The position numbers and the translations under genes were made by a program. Shown in pieces: positions 44,697 through 53,466 of a stretch of 64,000 nucleotides of DNA (positions are counted from its first letter, which is position 1; the number at the start of each line of letters is the position of its first letter). The stretch is from Halomonas cupida (GTDB lineage Bacteria; Pseudomonadota; Gammaproteobacteria; Pseudomonadales; Halomonadaceae), in assembly GCF_900142755.1 (NCBI RefSeq), contig NZ_FRCA01000001.1:817281-881280 (forward strand), in the 5' to 3' direction. Under the pieces are notes generated by a model. It made no database searches, was not told the DNA's origin, and saw nothing but the letters and a program-made list of their open reading frames with translations.

Positions 44697-45828
44697 GGCG
44701 GGACTCCCTTGCAGTGCGGTGGGCATCGAGGAAGGTCTTGGCAATGGCGGACCAGCGATAGGTCAGGGCACGTTGACGGGCGGCTCTTCCCAGGCGGGCG
44801 TAACGCGCCTGTTGCTGGCACAGCTCCACTGCCGCCTGGCGAAATCCCTGGCTGTCGTCGGCGTCCAGACTCAGGCCATCCTGGTCGTGACTGATCAGTT
44901 CAGCGCCGGCGGCATGCCGATAGGCCACGACCGCCAGACCACTGGCCATGGCCTCGAGAATGACATTGCCCCAGGTCTCCGATAGCGACGGGAAGATGAA
45001 GATATCGGCGCTGGCATAGTGGGTCTGGAGGTCCGTTGACGGGATGAAACCGGTGAAGATGGCATCCGGCAGGGCCTTCTGCAGCGAAGCCTTGCCGGGT
45101 CCGTCTCCGACAATTACCAGGCGCAGATCTGGACGAGCCTCCTGCATGTCGAGAAAGGTGTCGCGCAACAGGTCCAGGTTCTTTTCCGGGGCTAGACGGC
45201 CGACGTAGAGCGCGACGGGCTGATGCGCGTTGGCCCCCCAGCTGTCTCGCAACGTCTGGTCGCGCTTGTCTGGAGTGAAGCGATCACCTTCAATGCCCCG
45301 AGCCATCACACTGACCCGCTCGAAGCCGCGGCGAGTCAGATCTTCCGCCTGCAGATGAGTTGGTACCAGGGTAGCGTCACAGCGGTTATGGAACTGACGC
45401 AGGCGCTGGCGGACCAGCGGCGACAGCCAGGCGACCCCATAGTCGTGGCAGTAATGGTCGAAGTTGGTATGCCAGCCGCTGACCACTGGAATCGATAGAC
45501 TTTCTGCGGCACGCAGCGCCGACCAACCCAGCGGACCTTCGGTGGCGATGTACACGGCATCGGGGCGCTGTTGTTTCCAAAGGCGCTTGATGGCACGACC
45601 GGAAGGCCAGCCGATGCGGACTTCACGGTATCCAGGCACCGACATGCCACGCACCTGCACCTCCGCCTCGATGCCTTGTGCCGCAGGGGCATCGGCCATC
45701 GCCGGGCGTGGGCGAACCAGCTGTAGAGTGACACCCATCTCTCGTAGCTCGTGACTTATGCGGCCAAGAGTGTGTGCAACGCCGTTGATATCGGGGGACC
45801 AGGTTTCGCTGACCAGACAGATTCGCAT
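44668..45828 (-). CDS. Glycosyltransferase family 4 (GT-B fold)
   Basis: A 386-residue enzyme; ATG 45828 (MRICLVSETWSPDINGVAHTLGRI) follows CGAGGAAC. LYVGRLAPEKNLDLL and FIFPSLSETWGNVILEAMASGLAVVAY with the GT4 ExxxxxE pattern are clear. VSETWSPDINGVAHTL is typical of lipid-directed mannosyl/glucosyltransferases. The coupled PAP2 phosphatase suggests glycolipid or membrane-lipid work, which is inference. Confidence 0.9.
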   Translation of the reverse strand: MRICLVSETWSPDINGVAHTLGRISHELREMGVTLQLVRPRPAMADAPAAQGIEAEVQVRGMSVPGYREVRIGWPSGRAIKRLWKQQRPDAVYIATEGPLGWSALRAAESLSIPVVSGWHTNFDHYCHDYGVAWLSPLVRQRLRQFHNRCDATLVPTHLQAEDLTRRGFERVSVMARGIEGDRFTPDKRDQTLRDSWGANAHQPVALYVGRLAPEKNLDLLRDTFLDMQEARPDLRLVIVGDGPGKASLQKALPDAIFTGFIPSTDLQTHYASADIFIFPSLSETWGNVILEAMASGLAVVAYRHAAGAELISHDQDGLSLDADDSQGFRQAAVELCQQQARYARLGRAARQRALTYRWSAIAKTFLDAHRTARESRHAISNPAGV

Positions 45829-45920
45829 GGGGTTCCTCGTGCCAACAGGGCCATGAACGGCCACCTTTTTCACAAGGGTGGGGGGGATTCGTGACAGAAG
45901 AGGGTCAATTGGATGAAGAC

Positions 45921-45949
45921 CCTGTGACGCTCCAGGAGAGCGCCACAGG
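45921..45949. terminator. Hairpin between the LysM/LytM lipoprotein and glycosyltransferase genes
   Basis: CCTGTGACGCTC against GAGCGCCACAGG pairs with one mismatch. It lies in the 165-bp gap between two minus-strand genes. No T-run on the minus side. Confidence 0.45.
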
Positions 45950-45993
45950 TTGGGGCAATCAACGACGGCGGTAAAGGAATCGAAGAATAAGGA

Positions 45994-46932
45994 TCAGCGA
46001 AGGATCGTATTCGGGTTGATCGGCTTGCCGCCATGACGCATATCGAACAGCAGATCGTAACGCCCGGTGCTGCTGTGACGTCCTACCCGGCACAGTGGCG
46101 TGCCGGCAGAGACCTGCTGGCCACTCTTCACCAATACACTGTCACACAAAGCATAGACACTCTGCAGGTTGTCGCTGTGGTGGACGATCACCACCTTGCC
46201 GAGTTGACGCATGCTGTCGGCAAAGCTGACCTCTCCGTTGGCGACGGCTCTGGCTTCCGCACCTTCATCGGTGGCCAGCAACATCGGTTGCAGTACGCCC
46301 CTGGCATCCGGTCCGTAGTTGCGCACAATGCGGTAATCCTCCAGCGGCCAGGGCCAGCCGCGTGCCGTGGAAGGCACCTTGCCCGGGTTCGGCAATCTGG
46401 CCGACGCTGAAGACGTTGATGGCGCAGCCGTGGAAGGGGACGCCGCCGTCTTGCTGCCTGATGTCAGAGGTACCTGGACCAACTGGCCGACGCGCAGGTT
46501 GGTCGCGGAGACGCCAGGGTTGGCGCTCTGGATGCGGCGAGCATTGGCACCGAAATGACGCCCTATCGACGAATAGGTGTCACCCGGGCGAATCTGGTAG
46601 CGGTAGGGGCCCCCAGAGGGGGCACGCTCCTGTTGGCTGGGCACCAGCAGTCGTTGACCCACTGCGAGCCCACGTGCATCGGCGCTCGGATTGAAGCGTT
46701 GCAGACGTAACAGCGGAACCCCGGCGCGTGACGCGATGCTGCCGAGGGTGTCGCCACGCTGCACGGTAATCCAATGGCCGGCGATACTGGCACTGGAAGA
46801 GCTGATGGTCTGGCCACTGGACGGGCCCGACGTACCGCCCGACTGGCTGGCACAGCCGACCAGAGCCAGTGCAATTACCAACGGTGCGAGTCGAGTGAGG
46901 CGTCCTTTTCTCGCCACAGCGCGTTCAGCCAT
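45994..46932 (-). CDS. LysM lipoprotein with degenerate M23/LytM domain (NlpD/EnvC-like)
   Basis: A 312-residue lipoprotein. The signal ends at LALVGC (Cys27). Two LysM peptidoglycan-binding modules follow (about 52-97 and 108-155), then a Ser/Ala/Pro linker, then a LytM domain (about 205-312: RNYGPDARGVLQPMLLATDEGAEARAVANGEVSFAD...). The usual zinc ligands (HxxxD and HxH) are absent: the HxH region reads YDLLFDMR. It is therefore probably an amidase activator like NlpD/EnvC, not a peptidase. It overlaps the upstream acyltransferase by 58 nt. Confidence 0.85.
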   Translation of the reverse strand: MAERAVARKGRLTRLAPLVIALALVGCASQSGGTSGPSSGQTISSSSASIAGHWITVQRGDTLGSIASRAGVPLLRLQRFNPSADARGLAVGQRLLVPSQQERAPSGGPYRYQIRPGDTYSSIGRHFGANARRIQSANPGVSATNLRVGQLVQVPLTSGSKTAASPSTAAPSTSSASARLPNPGKVPSTARGWPWPLEDYRIVRNYGPDARGVLQPMLLATDEGAEARAVANGEVSFADSMRQLGKVVIVHHSDNLQSVYALCDSVLVKSGQQVSAGTPLCRVGRHSSTGRYDLLFDMRHGGKPINPNTILR

Positions 46933-47750
46933 GAATGGAAGCGTTCCTTGTAGTCCGAGTCGTGATGATACATGCCATCGAGCATCCAGTCGGCAATTTC
47001 CAGTGTGCGAGCCTCCAGCCGAATGCCCTGTTCGCGGCCACACAGAAATTTCCAGAAGCTGGGCTTCGGGGATTGGTAGTCGATGGTCACATCGATGATA
47101 CCCGTGAGGCGGTCGCCAAGCAGGTTGAGGACCTGTGCTATACCGCCAGCCTTGGGTCTGAGCAAATGGTTGAAGGGGCTCTGTCTGGCGTCACGTTTGG
47201 CCTCGGTAAATCGAGTCCCTTCAACGAAGTTGATGATGGCGAGAGGGGTGTCCTGCGCTCGTTCGCACATGCGCTCGGTGGCCTTGCGATCACGCTTGGC
47301 CAGCGCAGGATTGCTGTCGAGCTGCTCCTTGCTGTAGCGGCGCATGAACGGAAACTCCAGAGCCCACCACGCCATGCCGACCACTGGTACCCAGATCAAC
47401 TGCTGCTTGAGGAAGAAGCGCGGCATGGGAATTCGCCGATGCAGTGCCATCATCAGGATGAAGATGTCGGTCCAACTGCGATGATTGGAAAGAATCAGCC
47501 ACCATTGCTGAGGGCTCAGGTCATCCGGTACCTCCAGTTGGAGGTCGGGGCGTATCCAGTGCTTCATCCACCAGAGGTTGAAACCGATCCAGTTGAGGGC
47601 GATGGCATTGAGGCCTGCCAGCACCCTGCGCTGTAACGGGCGCCCTGGCGCCACAAGCTTGATCAGGGTCAAGGCCAGCAGTGGCAGGGTCCAGAACAAG
47701 GTGTTCATTATCAGCAGCAGGACACTGACCAGGCCCTTGAAGGTCGACAT
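46875..47750 (-). CDS. 1-acylglycerol-3-phosphate acyltransferase-like protein (YihG type)
   Basis: A 291-residue PlsC-family enzyme with an N-terminal helix (about 8-33). SNHRSWTDIFILM is the HX4D catalytic box, RRIPMPRFFLKQQLIWVPVVGMAWW the second block and INFVEGTRFTEAKR the third (EGT). YihG-type proteins acylate lysophosphatidic acid. Length and order are normal. A 16-bp tandem array begins 18 bp upstream of its start. Confidence 0.88.
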   Translation of the reverse strand: MSTFKGLVSVLLLIMNTLFWTLPLLALTLIKLVAPGRPLQRRVLAGLNAIALNWIGFNLWWMKHWIRPDLQLEVPDDLSPQQWWLILSNHRSWTDIFILMMALHRRIPMPRFFLKQQLIWVPVVGMAWWALEFPFMRRYSKEQLDSNPALAKRDRKATERMCERAQDTPLAIINFVEGTRFTEAKRDARQSPFNHLLRPKAGGIAQVLNLLGDRLTGIIDVTIDYQSPKPSFWKFLCGREQGIRLEARTLEIADWMLDGMYHHDSDYKERFHSWLNALWREKDASLDSHRW

Positions 47751-47768
47751 GCAGGCAAGGCTCCTTGA

Positions 47769-47832
47769 CTTTGTGTACCCCGGACCTTGTGTACACCGGA
47801 CTTTGTGTTTTCCGGAGTTTGTATCACCCGGC
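47769..47832 (+). repeat. 16-bp tandem array upstream of the acyltransferase gene
   Basis: Four 16-bp units: CTTTGTGTACCCCGGA, CCTTGTGTACACCGGA, CTTTGTGTTTTCCGGA and GTTTGTATCACCCGGC. Units 1-3 differ at 2-4 positions. On the minus strand the core is TCCGGAAAACACAAAG, with the same AACAC centre as other arrays in the window. It lies in the 5' leader or promoter of the minus-strand gene. Confidence 0.85.
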
Positions 47833-47922
47833 GAACGATGAAGTTCGCCAGAGGTGTGGTCCGGTCAAGCGAGCAATGCTAATGGATCGCGACTCCCATG
47901 CCCAGTGGATGGTGACTCTGGA

Positions 47923-48828
47923 CTACGCTGAGTCAGGCAGTGACGGTGGAACACTGATCGATTCCAGCATCTCGACCATGATACGGGCGGCGACTGAGAG
48001 TTCGTGTGGGTTCCAGGTAACAAGGCCGACCGCACGCTCGATCTGTGGATCGATCAGTGGGCGGCAGACTGCGCCGATCTCATGCATCTGGCGGATACAC
48101 AATGACGGCACGGCGCTGACACCGAGACCGCTGGCCACCATGCGGCCGACGCTGGCGAGCTGGTGGGCCTCGAAAGCGACCTTGAGTGATGCATGCCTGG
48201 GTCCCAGTTGCTGCTCGAGCAGGCGGCGAACCATGGACGGTCGCTGCAGGGCGACAAAGTCCCGACTCATCAGGGTGTCCCAGTCGAGACGAGCATGCTG
48301 GGCAAGCGGTGAGTCGGGAGGAACCACGGCGACGAAGCGGTCGGTGTACAAGGGGACGAAGTGCAGGTTGCCACTGGCCTCGGGCTCAAAGGCGATACCC
48401 AGTTCGACCTGACGTTGGCGAACCATGTCGATCACCTGCTCGTTGATCACATCATGTACGGTGACATTGATGCGTGGGTGCTTTTGACGAAACAGGTTGA
48501 GGGCCGCCGGCAGCAGGTTGCCGGCAAAGGAGGGCATGGCTGCCAGGGCGAGGTGCCCGAGTTGCAGGCTGAAGCGTTGGCGCAGCAACTCCTCGGTGTT
48601 GTCCCAGTCAGCCAACAGCCGCTTGGCCAGAGGCACCAGAGATTCACCCTCAGGAGTGAGGCGGACACTGCGAGTGGTGCGAATCATCAGGCGTCCACCC
48701 AGGCTTTGTTCGAGGCCCTTGATGGCGAGACTCAACGCCGGTTGCGACATGTGCAACTGGTCGCAGGCTTGAGTGAAACTGAGGGTGCGTGCCACGGCGA
48801 GAAAGGCACGCAGTTGTTTAACTGTCAT
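47923..48828 (-). CDS. LysR-family transcriptional regulator
   Basis: A 301-residue regulator. MTVKQLRAFLAVARTLSFTQACDQLHMSQPALSLAIKGLEQSLGGRLMIRTTRSV is the winged helix-turn-helix, and the C-terminal ~210 residues form the effector domain. It is divergent from the CoA-transferase genes across a 230-bp gap, so it is the likely regulator of scoAB. Confidence 0.94.
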   Translation of the reverse strand: MTVKQLRAFLAVARTLSFTQACDQLHMSQPALSLAIKGLEQSLGGRLMIRTTRSVRLTPEGESLVPLAKRLLADWDNTEELLRQRFSLQLGHLALAAMPSFAGNLLPAALNLFRQKHPRINVTVHDVINEQVIDMVRQRQVELGIAFEPEASGNLHFVPLYTDRFVAVVPPDSPLAQHARLDWDTLMSRDFVALQRPSMVRRLLEQQLGPRHASLKVAFEAHQLASVGRMVASGLGVSAVPSLCIRQMHEIGAVCRPLIDPQIERAVGLVTWNPHELSVAARIMVEMLESISVPPSLPDSA

Positions 48829-48867
48829 ATGGGGGGCAGCTTCGTGGAGGAGTATTCAATGATGTAT

Positions 48868-48921
48868 GGCCGGTTCTCTGTATGAGGCCAGTCATCTGGG
48901 TAAGACCAGGCATTTGTATAA
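48868..48921 (+). repeat. 18-bp tandem array in the LysR-scoA control region
   Basis: Three 18-bp units: GGCCGGTTCTCTGTATGA, GGCCAGTCATCTGGGTAA and GACCAGGCATTTGTATAA. A fourth, weak unit begins GACCAAGG. It lies 40 bp from the LysR start and 137 bp from scoA. Confidence 0.6.
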
Positions 48922-49058
48922 GACCAAGGTAAAATTCATTGGGAAGATAAATCAATCGATAAGAAAAACAAACTTAACAAATATATTGCGTGGGGCAACA
49001 CTGTCCTTATCGCCAGGCAACAGAACTATCCACATCAGACAACAGATGAGGCGCCATA

Positions 49059-49760
49059 ATGGCCGGATTCGACAAGCGCGTGTATTCGTATGAAGAGGCA
49101 ATGGACGGCATCGAGAGCGGAATGACGGTGGTCGCTGGAGGTTTCGGGCTCTGTGGTATCCCCGAGAACCTGATCAGTGAGATCAAGCGTCGCGGAGTCA
49201 AGGACCTGACCGTGGTTTCCAACAACTGTGGCGTTGATGGCTTCGGGCTCGGTGTTCTGCTTGAGGACCGTCAGATCAGTCGTATCCTGGCATCCTATGT
49301 CGGTGAGAATGCGCTGTTCGAGCGCCAGATGCTCGACGGTGAGATCGATGTCCAGCTCACGCCCCAGGGCACTCTGGCCGAGAAGCTGAGGGCTGGAGGG
49401 GCAGGCATTCCTGCGTTCTATACTGCCACCGGTTACGGCACGCCCATTGGTGAAGGTAAGGAAGTGCGCGAGTTCAACGGGCGCAAGTTCATCCTCGAGG
49501 AAGGCCTTATCGGTGACTTTGCCATCGTCAAGGGCTGGAAGGCCGATCACTACGGCAATGTCATCTATCGCAAGACCGCGCGTAACTTCAATCCGATGGC
49601 CGCCACGGCAGGCCGCATTACGGTGGTTGAAGTCGAGGAAATCGTCGAACCGGGTGAGCTGGATCCGGACCAGATCCATACGCCGGGTATCTATGTCGAT
49701 CGCCTGATCCAGGGAACCTTCGAGAAGCGCATCGAGAAGCGCACCGTGCGCGAGTCCTGA
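49059..49760 (+). CDS. scoA: 3-oxoacid CoA-transferase subunit A
   Basis: A 233-residue class I CoA-transferase alpha subunit. [22 protein letters not shown] is the CoA-binding loop, and [23 protein letters not shown] and [22 protein letters not shown] fit the ScoA/AtoD family. With subunit B it moves CoA from succinyl-CoA to acetoacetate. ATG 49059 follows AGATGAGGCG. Divergent from a LysR regulator. Confidence 0.95.
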   Translation: MAGFDKRVYSYEEAMDGIESGMTVVAGGFGLCGIPENLISEIKRRGVKDLTVVSNNCGVDGFGLGVLLEDRQISRILASYVGENALFERQMLDGEIDVQLTPQGTLAEKLRAGGAGIPAFYTATGYGTPIGEGKEVREFNGRKFILEEGLIGDFAIVKGWKADHYGNVIYRKTARNFNPMAATAGRITVVEVEEIVEPGELDPDQIHTPGIYVDRLIQGTFEKRIEKRTVRES

Positions 49761-49809
49761 GTCGGACTCGACACCGCGAACTTCTCCACCGAACACAAGA
49801 GGTATCAAG

Positions 49810-50469
49810 ATGGCACTCACTCGTGAACAAATGGCGCAGCGTGTCGCACGCGAGCTCGAAGACGGCTTTTATGTGAATCTGGGGATCGGCATCCCCACTC
49901 TGGTCGCCAACTACATTCCTGAAGGGATGGATGTGATGCTGCAGTCCGAGAACGGGCTGCTGGGGATGGGGCAATTTCCGACCGAGGATGAAGTTGATGC
50001 CGACATGATCAACGCCGGTAAACAGACGGTGACCAGTCGTCCCGGTTCGGCGATCTTTTCATCGGCGGAGTCCTTCGCCATGATCCGTGGCGGGCATGTT
50101 GATCTGACCGTGCTGGGCGCGTTCGAGGTCGACCAGAACGGTAATATTGCCTCCTGGATGGTGCCCGGCAAACTGATCAAGGGCATGGGCGGCGCCATGG
50201 ACCTGGTGGCAGGTGCCGAGAACATCATCTGTACCATGACCCATGCGTCAAAGGATGGTACCTCGAAGCTGCTGGAGCAATGCACCTTGCCGTTGACGGG
50301 AGCCGGCTGCATCAATCGAGTGCTCACTGACCTGGCCTATCTGGAAATCGAGAATGGGACCTTTGTTCTCAAGGAGCGTGCGCCAGGCGTCAGTGTCGAG
50401 GAGATCAAGGAAAAGACCGCGGGCAAACTGATCGTTCCCGAAAATGTCCCGGAAATGACCTTTGACTGA
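49810..50469 (+). CDS. scoB: 3-oxoacid CoA-transferase subunit B
   Basis: A 219-residue beta subunit. YVNLGIGIPTLVANYIPEGMDVMLQSENGLLGMG has the catalytic Glu in SENG. SSAESFAMIRGGHVDLTVLGAFEVDQNGNIASWMVPGK is also typical. It is 49 bp after scoA, preceded by AAGAGGTATCAAG. A hydroxybutyrate dehydrogenase lies 4 kb downstream, which fits acetoacetate metabolism. Confidence 0.95.
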   Translation: MALTREQMAQRVARELEDGFYVNLGIGIPTLVANYIPEGMDVMLQSENGLLGMGQFPTEDEVDADMINAGKQTVTSRPGSAIFSSAESFAMIRGGHVDLTVLGAFEVDQNGNIASWMVPGKLIKGMGGAMDLVAGAENIICTMTHASKDGTSKLLEQCTLPLTGAGCINRVLTDLAYLEIENGTFVLKERAPGVSVEEIKEKTAGKLIVPENVPEMTFD

Positions 50470-50511
50470 GGCAGTGATCAGCTGTCATGTGACAGCCTCT
50501 CGGCGGTAGGT

Positions 50512-50538
50512 ATCGGCCCGGCTGTATGCCGGGCCGAT
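50512..50538 (+). terminator. Hairpin after scoAB
   Basis: ATCGGCCCGGC-TGTAT-GCCGGGCCGAT, a perfect 11-bp stem. No T-run follows, so termination may be inefficient. Confidence 0.65.
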
Positions 50539-50629
50539 CACGTACAGGGGTGCCGATTTTATGACCAACTTGAGTCGAGACCAGAGATTGTCGTGCGCGA
50601 GGAGGCCTTAAACGCGTTGATGCACAGTG

Positions 50630-50652
50630 TTATCCACAGAAACTGTGGATTA
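50630..50652. promoter_or_regulatory. Inverted pair of DnaA boxes
   Basis: TTATCCACA (50630-50638), a perfect DnaA box, and TGTGGATTA (50644-50652, reverse complement TAATCCACA, one mismatch) face each other across 5 bp. They lie in a 325-bp gap between scoB and the MFS gene. The rest of this gap contains the scoAB hairpin and the promoter region of the MFS gene. Confidence 0.55.
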
Positions 50653-50794
50653 TCCTGCCAGCGAGGGATGGATGATCCGGTGGATATGGGTAAAATGCCC
50701 GGCCCATCTGGCTATCCAGCTGCCGTGAACCTTGTTCTCGGCTGACCCCGGCAGCCTGTTCCGTTCTCGATTCTGAACCTCTCTGGAGCTTGTC

Positions 50795-52084
50795 TTGCGC
50801 GCCTTGCCTGCCACCTTGCCGATCCTCTTCCTGTGCGAGATCAGCTTTCTGCTGGGGCACGGGTTGATCATGACACTGCTCGGCGTGCGCATGTCGTTGG
50901 AAGGCTTTCCTTCGCAGATGGCAGGTCTGCTGATGTCGAGCTTTTCCCTGGGCTTCGTGTTCGGCAGCTACTGGCTGGAAAAGCGTATTCGTGGTGTTGG
51001 GCATATTCGCGTCTTTGCCGCCTGCGCGGCCTCGCTCGCTGTCACCGCCATGGCACACGGGCTGTGGATCAACCCCTGGGCATGGCTGGTATGGCGGCTG
51101 GTGGGTGGGGCCGCCACGGCGGGAATGCTCATGGTGATGGAGTCCTGGGTCTCCGGGGAGTCCACCAATGACAACCGCGGCCGGGTACTCGGGTGGTACA
51201 TGGTGATTTCGACTACCTCGTTGGCTGCCGGTCAATGGATGCTCAACCTTGCCGATCCTTCTGGCCCGGTGCTGTTTTCCGTGGTGGGCATGTTGTTTGC
51301 GTTGTCACTGGTGCCGCTGTCGATCCACCGTATTCATGGGCCCAGCCGCCACCACGATATCCAGCCTCGCAAGATTCATCTCAAGACGCTGTATCAGCGT
51401 GCGCCGGTCGGTTTGGTGGGCGCTTTCACCGGCGGTCTGATGGCTCAGGCGTTCTTCGCCATGACGCCTTACTATGGTCAGGAAATCGGTCTGACAACGG
51501 CGCAGACAGCGCGTTTCATGGCGATCACCACGCTGGTGGCGCTGGTTGCTCAGTGGGCGCTGGGGCGCGTCTCCGACCGCCTGGATCGGCGGCGAGTGAT
51601 CCTGTGGATGGCGATCGTGATGACGGTTACCGGGGCGATCATTTCGGCGGTGGCCAATGCCAGCTTCTGGATACTGTTGGTGGTGGCCTGCTTCCACACG
51701 GCCATGCTGCATACGCTCTATTCACTGAGTCTTGCTCATACCAATGATTGGCTTGAGCCGGAGGAGATCGTCGCTGCCAATGCCAAGCTGATGATCTGGT
51801 ACGGCATCGGTTCGGTGGTTGGGCCCTTCAGTGCTTCACTGGTCATGCAAGTTGCCGGCCCTGATGGACTATGGTTGTTCCTGGGAGCGGCGGCGTTCAG
51901 CCTGGCCATGTTCGTGATGGTGCGGTTGCATGGTGAACGCCCCGACACGGTCACGCAGGAACCCTTTGTGGCGGTACCGGTGATGGAAACACCACACTTC
52001 ACGGAGATGGACCCGCGGCTGGAGCCTCAGCAACTGGAACTCGATCTCGAGGGGGCGCCTCAGGACATCTCACACCATGCATAG
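50795..52084 (+). CDS. MFS transporter (YcaD-like)
   Basis: A 429-residue transporter with twelve helices. GLLMSSFSLGFVFGSYWLEKRIRGVGHIRVF resembles the MFS loop 2-3 region. TTG 50795 follows TGGAG and gives a complete first helix; an ATG at 50870 would cut it. The C-terminal ~45 residues are a cytoplasmic tail. The substrate cannot be told. Its 3' end overlaps the convergent DUF1338 gene by 25 nt. Confidence 0.82.
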   Translation: MRALPATLPILFLCEISFLLGHGLIMTLLGVRMSLEGFPSQMAGLLMSSFSLGFVFGSYWLEKRIRGVGHIRVFAACAASLAVTAMAHGLWINPWAWLVWRLVGGAATAGMLMVMESWVSGESTNDNRGRVLGWYMVISTTSLAAGQWMLNLADPSGPVLFSVVGMLFALSLVPLSIHRIHGPSRHHDIQPRKIHLKTLYQRAPVGLVGAFTGGLMAQAFFAMTPYYGQEIGLTTAQTARFMAITTLVALVAQWALGRVSDRLDRRRVILWMAIVMTVTGAIISAVANASFWILLVVACFHTAMLHTLYSLSLAHTNDWLEPEEIVAANAKLMIWYGIGSVVGPFSASLVMQVAGPDGLWLFLGAAAFSLAMFVMVRLHGERPDTVTQEPFVAVPVMETPHFTEMDPRLEPQQLELDLEGAPQDISHHA

Positions 52085-52818
52085 GGCGGCAGGAGAACAT
52101 CTGCGGTGCGTTCGCGACCGGCGCCAGGTGCCTGGCGCACCAGTTGTATCGCGCCAGCAGTGATGCGGTGCTCATCGCCATCGGCAAAGGCCAGACGTCG
52201 TGAGCAATTGGGATAGTAGCGATGTTCGATCAGCGGTGATACCGGCAGCATTTCATCGACCTCCGAGGCGGGCATGAAACCATGCTCCTGCATCTCGCTG
52301 TCCAACTGCGCCAGTGACTTGCCGATTTGGGTGCAGTCATAGCCGACGTGGTGGACACGAGGTCCCATTGCAGCCAACCAGCCGGCCAGAGGGTGTTCGT
52401 TACGCAGGAGCTGGTAGGTTGCCCAGTCGGGCATTGGCCAGGGGCGACAGGCACCGAGTTCGGTCCGGGAGTCGGAGCTTTCTCCGGAGGTCAACTGCTG
52501 GAGAGCGGCACGTGCAGGACTGGACAGGCGGGTGGTCTGGAGCTCGATGACAATCAGCCGTGGGGAATGAATATCCCCGGCGAGCAGTGTCACCAGTAAC
52601 CCACGATCTGCCAGCGCATAATGGCGAGTGGGGCGATAGCCACGTTCAGCAAGACGTGACAGCGTAGCGGCCATGCTCCACGGCGACTGGCTGATGGTTG
52701 CCAGCACCAGATATTCCAGCGGAGTGTCGACGGGCCAGAGGCGTAGGGCACCGATTTCCGGGTGCTGATGAATGAAATCCAGCCATAGTTGTTGGCTGAT
52801 GGTCTGCTGCTCAGTCAT
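52060..52818 (-). CDS. DUF1338-family protein
   Basis: A 252-residue protein. LIVIELQTTRLSSPARAALQQL, ATYQLLRNEHPLAGWLAAMGPRVHHVGYDCT and the SPLIEHRYYPNC segment follow the short DUF1338 plan; members include Fe-dependent hydroxyglutarate synthases (HglS). The second His-containing block reads PRVHH rather than RxNH. Assignment is by pattern memory and should be treated as probable. ATG 52818. Confidence 0.6.
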   Translation of the reverse strand: MTEQQTISQQLWLDFIHQHPEIGALRLWPVDTPLEYLVLATISQSPWSMAATLSRLAERGYRPTRHYALADRGLLVTLLAGDIHSPRLIVIELQTTRLSSPARAALQQLTSGESSDSRTELGACRPWPMPDWATYQLLRNEHPLAGWLAAMGPRVHHVGYDCTQIGKSLAQLDSEMQEHGFMPASEVDEMLPVSPLIEHRYYPNCSRRLAFADGDEHRITAGAIQLVRQAPGAGRERTADVLLPPYAWCEMS

Positions 52819-52935
52819 TGCCGATCCTTACGCCTGCCGGGTGGTCCCTTGCACTGCAGGGTGCGCCTTGAGTATAGGCGCAGACCCGAAACGCATATTC
52901 AACGGGGCAACAGGGACGGTAAACGCAGGGCCAGC

Positions 52936-52960
52936 AAAAAGGCCGCCTTCAAGGGCGGCC
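52936..52960 (-). terminator. Terminator of grxA
   Basis: GGCCGCC-CTTGAA-GGCGGCC followed by TTTTT on the minus strand, 22 bp after the glutaredoxin stop. Confidence 0.9.
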
Positions 52961-52981
52961 TGGGCTCATCGGTTCGGCAGT

Positions 52982-53251
52982 TCAGGACGCTTCGGTAGCC
53001 AGAGCGTTGTCGCGTACGTACTGATCGAACTCGGTAAAGCCACCGATATGCGTCTGGTCGACGAAGATCTGCGGCACGGTCTCCACCGGCTTGCCGATGG
53101 TCTTCTCCATGTCGGCCTTGGTGATGCCTTCCTCGTGGATATCGATATAGCGATAGCCTTCGATGCTACCGGCGTCGCTCAGACGGGAGGCCAGTTCCTT
53201 GGCCCGCACACAGAAGGGGCATGCGGGGCGACCGAAGATGACGACAAACAT
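52982..53251 (-). CDS. grxA: Glutaredoxin 1
   Basis: An 89-residue glutaredoxin of GrxA type. MFVVIFGRPACPFCVRAKELA has the dithiol CPFC (Cys11, Cys14); GKPVETVPQIFVDQTHIGGFTEF contains the glutathione-binding cis-Pro segment. It reduces ribonucleotide reductase and mixed disulfides with glutathione. ATG 53251 follows CAAGGAG; the longer frame upstream has no support. Confidence 0.95.
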   Translation of the reverse strand: MFVVIFGRPACPFCVRAKELASRLSDAGSIEGYRYIDIHEEGITKADMEKTIGKPVETVPQIFVDQTHIGGFTEFDQYVRDNALATEAS

Positions 53252-53466
53252 GAAAACTCCTTGCATCGGGGATGCATTGAAGGGGGTGGGAATATGGATG
53301 AGCGCATTGTGACGGATTGTCTCGCCCATCGCCAATAGTCAGTGCCTTCAATGGCTGATCGATCCTTGCTATGGACCTGACCCGTCAGGCAGCCACCACC
53401 GAGTAGCTCCGGGACCCACCCGACCTGAAGGCATGGTCGGAAGCCTCTCTCAAGGGGGCAGGACGA

